From the NCBI RefSeq assembly GCF_036182465.1, contig NZ_CP108081.1, forward strand, positions 9,300,001 to 9,364,000: DNA of 64,000 bases, in the 5' to 3' direction. The first letter of the stretch is position 1. The number at the start of each line of letters is the position of its first letter. Shown one piece after another: positions 40,836-51,100 of the stretch. Under the pieces are notes generated by a model, which worked only from the letters and a program-made list of their open reading frames with translations, did no database searches and was not told the origin of the DNA. Origin of the DNA: Streptomyces sp. NBC_00258. Its GTDB lineage: Bacteria; Actinomycetota; Actinomycetes; Streptomycetales; Streptomycetaceae. Position numbers and translations under genes: made by a program.

Positions 40836-41604
40836 CTCCGTGGGAGGGCGCCCCGCAGAGGGGGACGCGGGAGAGTCCCGGGCGCCCGACTTCTTCGACC
40901 GGCTGCTCGCCCGGCACACCCCGGCCGCCACGCCGCGCCCCGGCGTGGCACGCGTACGCCCGCGACTCGCCGGACCCTTCGAACGGGTCGAGGCGGTACG
41001 GACCGACGCGCAGGAGCCGGGGACGGCGGAGCCGCTGTGGCCGGCCTCCGCCCAATCACCCACGTCCGACGGTGACTTGGCGCGCCCGGCGGTCCGCGAG
41101 GTCCAGTTCCGTACGGAGCGCGAGCGGACCGTCGTACGGCCCGAGCGGGCGTCGTCGGACGAGCCCGCGCCCCGGCCCGTGGCGCGGGACCTGCCCGAGG
41201 CTCCGCTGCTCAGGCCCGCCGTGCCGGTGGCGCCGGGGCCACGGCCCGCCCCCGACACCGCGCGGCGCTCCGCCGGACGGGGCGAGCCGGAGCGGTCCTC
41301 CTCCCCGAGCGCGGTGTCCGTGCCCCTCCCCTCGGGTGCGGCCACCGCTTCCCCTGCCGCCGTGTCCGCCGCGCTGCGACCCAGCCCGGCGGACACGGCG
41401 GCGGCCCGGGACGCCGTACGGCAGGCCGCGGGCCGACGGCCGGGCCGCGGGGGCGAGCAGGTGGTGCAGGTGCAGATCGGGCGGCTCGAAGTGACGGCTG
41501 CGGGTCCCGCGGCCGCGGGTGGCGGGAGCCGGGGCCTCGCATCCCCGGCTCGGCAGGGGGCCACGGTGAGCCTGGCGGAGTACCTGGCGAGGGGGCGCGA
41601 GTGA
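40828..41604 (+). CDS. Disordered eCIS protein with conserved C-terminal peptide
   Basis: A 258-residue protein, Pro/Ala/Arg-rich and almost certainly unfolded between residues 20 and 205. Two short pieces stand out: the N-terminal APDFFDRLLARHTP and the C-terminal VVQVQIGRLEVTAAGP followed by VSLAEYLARGRE. I recall similar C-terminal peptides in equivalent genes of other eCIS loci, so they are probably docking motifs. ATG 40828 overlaps the previous gene. Role unproven; a flexible linker or assembly factor joining baseplate and cap genes is the best guess. Confidence 0.7.
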   Translation: MTDSVGGRPAEGDAGESRAPDFFDRLLARHTPAATPRPGVARVRPRLAGPFERVEAVRTDAQEPGTAEPLWPASAQSPTSDGDLARPAVREVQFRTERERTVVRPERASSDEPAPRPVARDLPEAPLLRPAVPVAPGPRPAPDTARRSAGRGEPERSSSPSAVSVPLPSGAATASPAAVSAALRPSPADTAAARDAVRQAAGRRPGRGGEQVVQVQIGRLEVTAAGPAAAGGGSRGLASPARQGATVSLAEYLARGRE

Positions 41605-41686
41605 GGAACGAACGACGAGACGACCGCCGGAGTACCGAGGGCGGACCTGGTGGGACCGAGGAACTTGGGACTGAGGAACTGACGAC

Positions 41687-42706
41687 ATGAGCAACGCACT
41701 CGCCATCGCCCACGTCACCCAGGCCCTCGCCCTGCTGATCGAGGCCAATCTCCAGCCCGAGATCGACATGGCCGTCAAGGTCGAGCCGCGCAAGCCGTCG
41801 GCCGATCCGCCGGCCGACCCCACCATCACCGTGTTCCTGTACCAGGTCACGCCCAACACCTCGCAGCGGAACAACGACCTGCCGACCCGCGCGTCCGACG
41901 GCACGCTGCTCAAGCGGCCCGCCGCGGCACTTGACCTGCACTTCCTGATCAGCGCCTACGGCGAGGAGTCGGAACTGGTCGGGCAGCGGCTGATCGGTTC
42001 CGTGGTGCGCACACTGCACGAGATACCCGTCCTGCCGAAGGACATCATCGAACTGGCCGGGGAGAAGCCCTACTTGGCGGGCAGCGACCTCGCCGAGGCG
42101 GCGCAGCGGGTGCGGTTCACGCCGACGGTGATGGACATCGACGAGACCTCGAAGCTGTGGGGGATGCTCCACCAGACCCCGTACACGCTGTCGGTGGTGT
42201 ACCAGGCGGCTCTCGTCTTCATCGAGGGGCGCGAGGTGCCGGTGCCGGCGAAGCCGGTGGAGCGGCCCGCGGTGCGGGTGCTGCCGTTCGGGGCGCCGGG
42301 GGCGCCGGTTCCGCCCGGCGCGTCCGCGAACGGGTCCGCGTCCCCGGAGGGCGGGGCTTCCGACGAGAGGTCCGGTGAGGCGGGGGCGAAGGCTGCCGCC
42401 AAGACGCCCGCCAAGCCTGAAACCGAGCCCGAGCCCGAGCCCGAAGCCAAGCCTGCCGCGAAGGCCGCGGCCAAGACGCCGGCGAAGGCTCCCGCGAAGG
42501 CGCCGGTGAAGGCCGCCGCCAAGGCACCGGCCCGCGCCCGCAAGGAGGGACAGCCCAACAAGGCTGCCCAGTCGGGCAAGTCGGCCCAGTCCGGCAGGTC
42601 GGCGCGCGGCGCGGCCAAGAGCACGGGAGCCGCGCCCTCCACATCATCCGCATCCTCCGCGGACACCTCGACGGCCGGCGACGGCCCCGAGGGCACGGAG
42701 GACTGA
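41687..42706 (+). CDS. cis16: eCIS cap protein (DUF4255) with Lys/Ala/Pro tail
   Basis: A 339-residue protein. Residues 1-185 form the DUF4255/Pvc16 N-terminal domain (ALAIAHVTQALALLIEANL, VFLYQVTPNTSQRNND, LDLHFLISAYGEESELVGQR), which terminates the sheath-tube at the end far from the baseplate. The remaining 150 residues are low-complexity, Pro/Gly first and then a run of AAKTPAKAP-like units resembling histone H1 tails. This tail is highly basic and may bind nucleic acid or membranes. It follows the disordered protein by 82 bases. The cap role is known for the family; the tail role is not. Confidence 0.85.
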   Translation: MSNALAIAHVTQALALLIEANLQPEIDMAVKVEPRKPSADPPADPTITVFLYQVTPNTSQRNNDLPTRASDGTLLKRPAAALDLHFLISAYGEESELVGQRLIGSVVRTLHEIPVLPKDIIELAGEKPYLAGSDLAEAAQRVRFTPTVMDIDETSKLWGMLHQTPYTLSVVYQAALVFIEGREVPVPAKPVERPAVRVLPFGAPGAPVPPGASANGSASPEGGASDERSGEAGAKAAAKTPAKPETEPEPEPEAKPAAKAAAKTPAKAPAKAPVKAAAKAPARARKEGQPNKAAQSGKSAQSGRSARGAAKSTGAAPSTSSASSADTSTAGDGPEGTED

Positions 42707-42739
42707 GGCGGCGTGGGAACGACGGGGGCAGGTGAGGGC

Positions 42740-44869
42740 ATGGGGACGAACGAGACGGGCACACCCGGCACGGCGGACGGCAGCACGACGCTGACCGCGG
42801 AGATCCGGCGCGTCCTGGCCCGTGTCGACGCCCATGCGGCGAGGGCGGCCCGCGCGGCGCGTGCCGCCGAGCCGGACCGGGGGACGGGCACTGGCCCGGG
42901 AGTGGGATCCGGTTCGGAGACGGGTTCGGAATCGGGATCCGGCCGGGGAACGGGCTCGGCGCCCGGGCCCGACGACGGCCCTGTCTCCGGCTCTGGCCCC
43001 GGCTCCGGCCCCCGTCCCGGTGGGCCGGAGGACGCCGGTCACCCGGTACAGCACCCGGCGGGTCCCGCCACCGCGCCCCTCGACGCCCTCGTCGCCTGCT
43101 TCGGGCTCAGTGCCTTCGAGCGGGACCTCGTACTCCTCACCGCCGCCTACGAGTTGGACGCCACGACCGCCGCCCGGTGTGCCGCGGCGAGCGGTGATCC
43201 GGAGCGCGCGCACCCCACCTTCTCGCTCGCGCTGGCCGCCCTCGCCGAGCCGCACTGGAGTGCGCTGACCCCGGTCGCGCCCCTGCGACGCTGGCGGATC
43301 GTGGAGCTGGACGACGACTCGCGGCTGACGCTGTCCCGGCTGCGGCTCGACGAGCGCATCCTGCACTTCCTGCTCGGCTCGCCCTACCTGGACGCCCGTC
43401 TGCACGGCCAGTTGCGCCGCACGCCGGTTCCGGACGAGTTGCCGCCGTCGTACGACCTGGCCGCGAACCGGGTCGCCACGGGCTGGACGACCGGCGCGCG
43501 GCCGGAGGCGCCCCTGCTCGTCGAGGTGGTCGGCGGCGATCTTCGCAGCCGGGCCGACATCGCCGCCGCGGCCGCGGCCCGCTCCGGGCTCGGGCTGTAC
43601 GCGATGAGCGCCGAGGACATCCCCACCGACCCGGCGGAGCGCGACCGGCTGGCCCGGCTGTGGCAGCGCGAGGCGATCCTGCTGCCCGCCGCCCTGCTCG
43701 TGGAGGCCGGCGAACTCGACCGTGACCAGCACGCGGCCGCCGACGCGTTCCTCGCCGGAGCGGCCGTCCCCGTCGTCGTGTCGAGCGCCGACCCGCGCCG
43801 GACGGACCGGCCGCACGGAGAGCGGGTGGCCGTGCCGCGACTGGACGACGAGGAGCAACTCGGCCTGTGGACGGGCGCGTTCGAGGGCGTCGTCGAGATC
43901 CCGGAGGGCGAACTGCGGTCGCTGGTCGCGCAGTTCCAGCTGCCGCCCCATGTCGTACGTGCCGCTGCCGCCGCCGTACGCCGTGATCTGCCCGGCGAGG
44001 ACGAGCTGGACGCCGGCCGACTCGCCTGGCGGGCCGGAATGAACGAGGCCCGTGTCGGCATGGACGACCAAGGTCGCCGTATCGAGCCCGAGGCGGGCTG
44101 GGACGACCTCGTGCTGCACGAGCGGCAGACGAGTGTGCTGCGCGAGATCGTCGCGCATGTGCGTCAGCGGGCAACTGTCCACCAGGAGTGGGGATTTGCG
44201 GCCACCCTGCGCCGAGGGCTGGGCGTCACGGCCCTGTTCGCGGGCGGTTCGGGGACGGGCAAGACACTCGCCGCCGAGGTCATGGCCAAGGAACTGGGCC
44301 TGGACCTCTTCATCGTCGACCTGTCCCAGGTGGTCAGTAAGTACATCGGCGAGACCGAGAAGAACCTGCGGAAGGTGTTCGACGCCGCCGAAGCCGGTGG
44401 CGCTCTCCTCCTCTTCGACGAGGCCGACGCGCTCTTCGGTAAGCGCAGCGAGGTCAAGGACAGCCACGACCGGTACGCCAACCTCGAAGTCAGCTATCTG
44501 CTGATGCGGATGGAGGCCTACCGGGGGCTGGCGATCCTCACCACCAACATGAAGAAGGCCCTGGACACGGCGTTCATGCGCCGGATCCGTTTCGTCGTCG
44601 ACTTCCCGTTCCCGGCCGAGCACGAGCGTGCCGAGATCTGGCGCAGGGTCCTGCCGTCGAGGACCCCCACGAAGGGCATCGAGCCGGAACTGCTGGCCCA
44701 ACTGACCGTCGCCGGTGGCTCGATCCGCAACATCGCCCTGTCCGGCGCGTTCCTCGCCGCCGAGGAGGGCGACCGGCTGCAGATGCGGCACATGCTCGCG
44801 GCGGCCCGCACCGAGTACCTCAAGCTGGAGCGCTCCCTGACCCCGGGGGAGGTCCGCGGATGGGTGTGA
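42740..44869 (+). CDS. cis15: eCIS AAA+ ATPase
   Basis: A 709-residue ATPase. The N-terminal 80 residues are a Gly/Ser/Glu linker; an N-domain of about 330 residues is typical of Pvc15-like proteins. The AAA+ module has Walker A FAGGSGTGKTLAAEV (Lys508), Walker B ALLLFDEADALFGKR and sensor/arginine-finger segments TTNMKKALDTAFMRRIRFVVDFPFP. These ATPases are needed for particle assembly or cargo loading in eCIS. ATG 42740 is chosen; a GTG at 42713 would add nine residues. The following small gene overlaps its stop by ten bases. Confidence 0.9.
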   Translation: MGTNETGTPGTADGSTTLTAEIRRVLARVDAHAARAARAARAAEPDRGTGTGPGVGSGSETGSESGSGRGTGSAPGPDDGPVSGSGPGSGPRPGGPEDAGHPVQHPAGPATAPLDALVACFGLSAFERDLVLLTAAYELDATTAARCAAASGDPERAHPTFSLALAALAEPHWSALTPVAPLRRWRIVELDDDSRLTLSRLRLDERILHFLLGSPYLDARLHGQLRRTPVPDELPPSYDLAANRVATGWTTGARPEAPLLVEVVGGDLRSRADIAAAAAARSGLGLYAMSAEDIPTDPAERDRLARLWQREAILLPAALLVEAGELDRDQHAAADAFLAGAAVPVVVSSADPRRTDRPHGERVAVPRLDDEEQLGLWTGAFEGVVEIPEGELRSLVAQFQLPPHVVRAAAAAVRRDLPGEDELDAGRLAWRAGMNEARVGMDDQGRRIEPEAGWDDLVLHERQTSVLREIVAHVRQRATVHQEWGFAATLRRGLGVTALFAGGSGTGKTLAAEVMAKELGLDLFIVDLSQVVSKYIGETEKNLRKVFDAAEAGGALLLFDEADALFGKRSEVKDSHDRYANLEVSYLLMRMEAYRGLAILTTNMKKALDTAFMRRIRFVVDFPFPAEHERAEIWRRVLPSRTPTKGIEPELLAQLTVAGGSIRNIALSGAFLAAEEGDRLQMRHMLAAARTEYLKLERSLTPGEVRGWV

Positions 44870-45180
44870 ACACGCCGCATCGGCAGAGCGCGGCCGGTCG
44901 CCCCGAGCCGCGCGAGATCCGCGTCGACATCGGCGAGCTGGTCCTGGACGGCTTCGGCTCGTCCATGGACCCGATGCGCGTATCGGCGTCGTTCGAGCGG
45001 GAGTTGACCCGTCTCGTACGGGAACACGGGGTGCCGCTGGCCGCGGACGGCGCCGTATCGGTGGACGGGGTGTCGGGACTGCCCCCGATGCCCGCCGGGT
45101 TGTCCGCGCGCCGCCTCGGTCAGGAGCTGGCCCGCGCGGTGCACGCGGGGCTCGCGGGCCGTGGGGAGGTGACGCGATGA
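44860..45180 (+). CDS. Small eCIS protein between ATPase and DUF4157 gene
   Basis: A 106-residue soluble protein of unknown family. Residues 17-57 read EIRVDIGELVLDGFGSSMDP followed by MRVSASFERELTRLVREHGVP, a beta strand plus helix; the C-terminal helix GLSARRLGQELARAVHAGLAG is amphipathic. It overlaps the ATPase stop by ten bases, and its own stop overlaps the start of the 2301-residue gene (ATGA), so it is made together with both. This position suggests an adaptor or chaperone for loading the large cargo; this is inference from coupling only. Confidence 0.75.
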   Translation: MGVNTPHRQSAAGRPEPREIRVDIGELVLDGFGSSMDPMRVSASFERELTRLVREHGVPLAADGAVSVDGVSGLPPMPAGLSARRLGQELARAVHAGLAGRGEVTR

Positions 45181-48100
45181 CGACCTCCGCCTCTCAGGAC
45201 TCCCAGGCGGCCGAGCAGGCCGCCGCCGAGCGCCGCCGCAAACGCAAGGAGCGCGCGGCGAAGAACCGGGCGCCCGAGCCGAAGAACATCGTCGGCGGGG
45301 CCGGGCAGCCACTGGACGCCGGTGTGCGCCGGGAGCTGGAGGAGCAGCTCGGCCACGACCTGGGCGCCGTACGCCTGCACACCGACCGCGACGCGGGCGC
45401 CCTCACCGGCATGCTCGGTGCGGACGCGGTGGCGGTGGGACAGGACATCTTCTTCGGCGAGGGCCAGTACCAGCCGGGCACGGAGCAGGGCCGCGCCCTG
45501 CTCGCGCATGAACTGCTGCACACGATCCAACATCCGTTCGCCAGCGGCACGTTGACGGCCGGCCGCGACCTGGGCCAGGTCAGCGCGCCGCACGAGGCGG
45601 CCGAGCGCGCCGCAGAGGACACCGCCCAGGCCGTGGCACGCGGCGAGCAGGCACCCGAGGTCGCCCCGGAGGCCAACACACCGGCGTGGATGCGCTACAC
45701 CACCGTCCACGCCGACCGTAATCGGCTTGAGCACCTCGACCCCGCCACACTGGTCGACCGTCTCGCCAACACGGTTGTCCGGTCGCTCCGTACCGACCCG
45801 ACGGACAGCGCGCAGCGCGTCCGCGCCTCCCTGGCCCCGCTCTCGGAGGAGCTTCAGGAGCGCGTACTGGATCGCCTGGAGCACCGGCTGCTCTCATCCG
45901 AGCACGACTTCGTGGTGGACCTGGTCACGGAGATCGACGAGGACGGCCGGGCGGAGAGCGAGGCCACCGCCCGGCAGCGCGGCCTCCTCGCTCCGGAGGT
46001 CGAGGAGGACACCGCCGAGGACATACGGGCGGAGCGGGAGAAGGAGCAGGAGGCTGCCCAGGAGGAGCAGCTGCGCTCCGAGCGGACGGGGCCCGCCCCC
46101 GGCCCGGAGAAGCAGGCCGTCGACGGGGCCGGGGACACCGCTCTCGCCGCGGGCAGTACGCCGGAGAACGCGGGCGGCACCATCCCGCAGGGCGGCACTC
46201 CGGGCGCGGACGCCGGGAAGGCCGAGAACGAGAAGGAGTCAGACCCACGGACGGGCGGGGACGCGTCCAGCCCCAAGGGGAACGGCGAGCAGCCCACTTC
46301 GCCCGCCGCGCAGTCGGAGCAGAAGCCGGGACAGCAGGAGGCCGCGGCCGGCGAGAAGGCCGGAGCGCAGTCGGCCGCGAAGCAGGGCGGGAAGCAGGGC
46401 GAGAAGTCCGGCACCGAGAAGAACGGACAGCAGGGGCAGCAGCAGGACAAGGGGAAGCAGGGCGGCGGGAAGGACGGCGACCGGGCCGAGGCGAAGCAGG
46501 CCGAGGAGAAGGCCAGGAAGGAAGCCGGCCAGGAGGGGGCGGAGGGCCCGCGCGCCGACGCCGAGGACGAGGCCGCGGCCAAGGCCCGCGAGAGCGCCGC
46601 CGACGCCGAGGCGGCCAAGAGGGACGAGCCGGGCCGCGACGAGGGCATCCCCAAGGACACGGGCAAGGACGAGGGTTTCCCCGGCCGTGCCGGCACGCTG
46701 GACGGGGTCCGCGCCCAGGACCAGGAGGACGAGGAGGAGCGGGAGGAGTCCGCCGGCCAGGGCGGTGACTCCGAGGTGGAGGTCGGCGGCGGGGAGGAGA
46801 GTGCCTGGGACATCAAGCTCAGGCCGGAGGACTTCCTGCCGGAGCAGGACCTCGACGTGTCGAACGTTCCGACCTCCGACCAGATCGATGAGTCCGCCGC
46901 GAACTCTGCCCCGCCCACCCCCACCCTTCTCGCCCCGCCGCCGACCAAGGCCGACAAGGTCCATGCGGAACGTGAGCAGGAGGACCAGGAGGACGCCGAG
47001 CGCGAGGCGGCGGCGGAGAAGGACGACCCGGGCACCGAGGACTCCCCGCCCGTGCCGGGTGCCGAGGAGGAGGCCGCGGAGCAGGGCCGCCGTACGGAGA
47101 GCGAACTCGACCCCGAAGAGAAGTCCGAGCCGAAACCCGCGCCGGGCGTCGCCTCCAAGGATCCCAAGCAGGGCGACGACCCCAAGGCCGGTCCGGCTGC
47201 CGCCGAGGCCACCACGCAGGAGGCCAAGGACCGTTCGAAGGAGACCGGCGGCAACACGGCCGAGCAGGCCGCCAAGGAGGAGAAGGGCACGCCGGCCGCG
47301 GGCGGACCGGGCGACAAGACGTCGGGCGGTGGAAAGGACTCCGCGCAGGCCCGCTCCGACACCTCGGCCACCGAGTCCCCGGCGGACTCGGCCAAGAAGG
47401 GAGCCGAGGGCGAGAAGGCGGCTTCCGACGAGGGTGCTTCAGGAGCGGCGAAGGCAGAGGAGTCCCCTGGCCCGCAGGAGTCGAAGGGGCCCAAGGACCA
47501 GGGTGGGAGCGGCACTTCGGAAGGGTCCGCGTCCGGCGGCGGGACGACCGGTTCCGACAGCTCGGCCGATACGGGTGCGACACCGTCGTCGGGCTCGACC
47601 TCCATCCCGTCCTCCTCGGACGGGGGCAACTCCGGCTCGGACCCGGGGAGTTCAAGCTCACGTACGGAGTCCCGCTCCCCGTCCCGTACGGAGAGGCCGA
47701 GCCCCAGGGCCCAGGAAGCGCGTACGGAGAAGCCGAAGGAGCAGGCTCCGCAGCCGGAGAGCGGGGCGGACAGCAAGGCCGAATCCGGGGGCGGGGACGA
47801 CTCGGGCTCCCGGGCCGCTCCCGCGGCTGCGCGCGCTGGGGGCGGCGGCTCGAAGGGCGGTTCCACGGGCGGGGGCAAGGGCTCCGCGGCCAAGGCGAAG
47901 AAGGCGTCCAAGGCGGCGCCGGACCTCTCCGGTGGCTCCCCCGAGGAGGGCCTTTCCGCCGCGTCGAACCTCAAGCCGCACCAGGCCGTCGAGGCGATGG
48001 ACAGCGTCGGCGGCGCCGTGGACAAGGACGTCGGCAAGGAACACGGGCAACTGGCGTCCAAGCCGCCCGCGATGGACCGCCCGACCGGCGCGCCGAAGAC

Positions 48101-51100
48101 GCTGCACGGCGATCCGGACTCCGAGGAAGCGGCGCAGTACAACGAGGACAAGGCTGCGCGCGCCGAAGACGCCACGGACGAGAAGGCCGAGGTCAAGGGC
48201 GAGAAGAAGCCTGAAGGCAAGATCGATGCCGAGGAGATGGAGGAGCCGGACTTCTTCGACCAGATCGGGATGATGGCGGGCTACGCCATCGGTGGGATCG
48301 GCGACTGGCTCGGCTTCGACGTGACGGCGGAGGACCTGGCCGCGCAGTTCGCCGGGATGCCCACCAAGGACGAGGCCATGAAGGAGGCGCAGAACGGCAC
48401 CGCGCCGGGCGTCGACATGAAGGGCCAGGCCGACGAGAAGACCGAGGAGCAGGGCGGCAACACCGACGACAAGAGCCAGGAAGCCGCCGAGACCGGTGCC
48501 GACGACGCCGGTCGCAGGATGGGCGAGGACCAGGTCTACCCGGACGCGCCGAAGGAACGGCTCGAAGGGAAGGTGCCGGCCGGGCAGGGCGGCAAGTCGC
48601 GTGTCGGCGGAGGCGGTGCGGGCACCGGTGCCGTACCGCCCGAAGCGGCCTCGGAAGTGGCCGAGCATGAGCGCAAGCCGCAGTTCAAGAAGGCTCTCAG
48701 CGACGGCCGCCAGGACATGGGCAAGGGGCGGGAGAAGAAGACCCAGGACACCCGCACGTCCCAGGACAAGCACAAGCGGCAGGTCGACAAGGAAGTCCGG
48801 TCCAACACCGAGGAGCAGACGGGCAAGCGCGAGGGTGTCCTGACGGACGTGGACAAGCAGCGCTCCGACTGGACCAAGGACCAGGACGAAGAGCTGAAGA
48901 AGCTCGGCACGAAGAAGTCCGACCGTGAGAAGAAGATCCGCGACGACGTCAAGAAGGAAGAGGAGGACACCGACAAGGACGTCGGGAAGCAGAGGGAGAC
49001 CAGCGACAAGGACGTCAAGGACAAGGGCGACAAGGCCGAGGAGGACGCGGAGAAGAAGAAGGACGAGAAGGTCGACGACTCCAAGGGCTGGCTGTCCAAG
49101 ACGCTCGACTGGATCAAAGAGAAGTTCATCGAGCTGCGGGACAAGGTCGTCCAGATCATCAAGGACGCCCGCAACGCGATCATCGAGGCGCTGAAGAACT
49201 TCAAGGAGACGGTCGAGGGCTGGATCAACGCGGCCCGCGAGGGCATCGTCGAGATGATCAAGAAGTTCATCGAGGACCTGATCGAGTTCGTCGTGTCCTT
49301 GGTCGAAGCGATCATCGAAATCGGCCGCCGCATCCGCAAGTTCATCACGGACCTGATCAAGGCGGCGCTCGCTTTCGTCACCAGGCTCGCCGCGGCGCTG
49401 AAGCAGATGATGAAGGATCTGCTGGAGTCCATCGCGAAGCTTCTCAGCGACATCCTGAACGTCCTGAAGAAGATGCTCCTCGACGTCCTGAAGGCTTGCA
49501 AGGACGCCCTCAAGGCGGTCCTCGACTTCGCGACGAAGTTCATCGCCGCTTTCGGCGAGTTCATGATGATCCTGGTCGACATCCTGTCCGACCCCGGCGG
49601 CTGGCTGAGCGGCGCGAAGAACTCCGCGTACGACGGTGCGAAGAACCACCTCTTCAACGAGGTCAAGAGCGCGGTCAAGCAGTGGTTCAACGACAAGGTC
49701 AAGGAGATCACCGGCCTGACCGAGGCCGTCTGGAACAAGCTCATGAAGGGCGGCTGGACCCTCGACAAGATCGCCAAGGAGGTGTGGGACGCGATCGTCC
49801 CCCAACTCCCGTTCATCATCGGCGAGATCGTCATCACGAAGGTCCTCGCGAAGCTGATCCCCGGCGCCGGATGGGGCGCGGCCATCATGGAGGCCATCCA
49901 GGCAGCGATCGGCTCACTGGGCGAGATCCTCAAGGCCATCGGCGCGGTCATCACCTGGCTCAAGTCCGTACGCCAGGGCGGCGCGGGCGTCCTTTTCGCC
50001 AAGGCGATAGCGGCCGGCATCGTCGTCCTGCTGGAAATGGCCTACGAGCTGATCCTCAGCGGCATCGGCAAGTACGTGTCGAAGGTGGGCAAGCGGCTCA
50101 AGGGCGTCGCCGCCAACATGGGCAAGGACAAGGGCGGCGGTACGGACAAGGGCAAGGACGGCCAGGGCGGCGGGGACGACAAGGGGTCCAACAAGGACGG
50201 GGACAAGGGTGCGCCCTCGTCGACACCCCCCAAGACGCAGACGGCCACGACGCCACCCGGCAAGAAGTCCCAGGACACGCCGGGCAAGCCGAAGGGTCAG
50301 GACGGTCCAGGCAAGCCGAAGGACCAAGCCGGTCCTGGGAAGCCGAAGGACCAGACCCCTGCCGCCAAGCCCAAAGACAAGGACGGCCCGACCAAGCCGA
50401 AGGACCAGGACGCGCCGGCCAAACCCAAGGACACTCAGTCTCCGTCCCCCAAGCCCAAGGGCCCCACGAACAAGAACGACAAGACCGAGGGCAAGAACAA
50501 CACCCCGAGCAACGAGTCGACCAAGCCGACACCTCCCACGTCCAAGGACAAGAACGGCAACCCGAAGAACGAGAACAAGGACAACAAGAAGGACACCCAG
50601 CCGACACCGTCGCCGAAACCCACTACGCCCAATCCCAACAAGACGGACGGCCCGGGCAGCACCAAGAAGGACACCACCCCGGACGACAAGGGCAAGGACC
50701 AGGGGCCCGACAGCAACAAGGACAAGACCGACTCGGACGGGAGTGGCAAGAAGGACACCGACGGCTCCGACAAGAAGGACAACACCGACTCGGACGGCAA
50801 GGCCGACAAGGACGGTAAAGGCAAGACTGACACCGACGGTAAGGGAAGGAAGGATACCGACGGCAAGAAGCCCGGACCGGGCAAGGAGAAGCCCGACAAG
50901 GACGGAACCAGGCCGGGCAGGCCCAAGGGTCCGGAATCGAAGGATGAACGGACGAAGGAGGAAGAGTCATCGAACGCTAAGGACGATCGACTTCGGAAGA
51001 TCATCGCTCGCATCCAACCCAAGATCACGGACAAGGTCGAGGACAGGATGATGCTGACGGACTTCCGCAAGATGATGGCGGAACTCAAAGCATGGAATCG

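Noticed and set aside
45854..48220. Serine-rich minus-strand frame opposite the disordered part of the giant protein
   Set aside because: The complement of Glu/Gly/Lys-rich codons naturally reads Ser/Pro; no start context.
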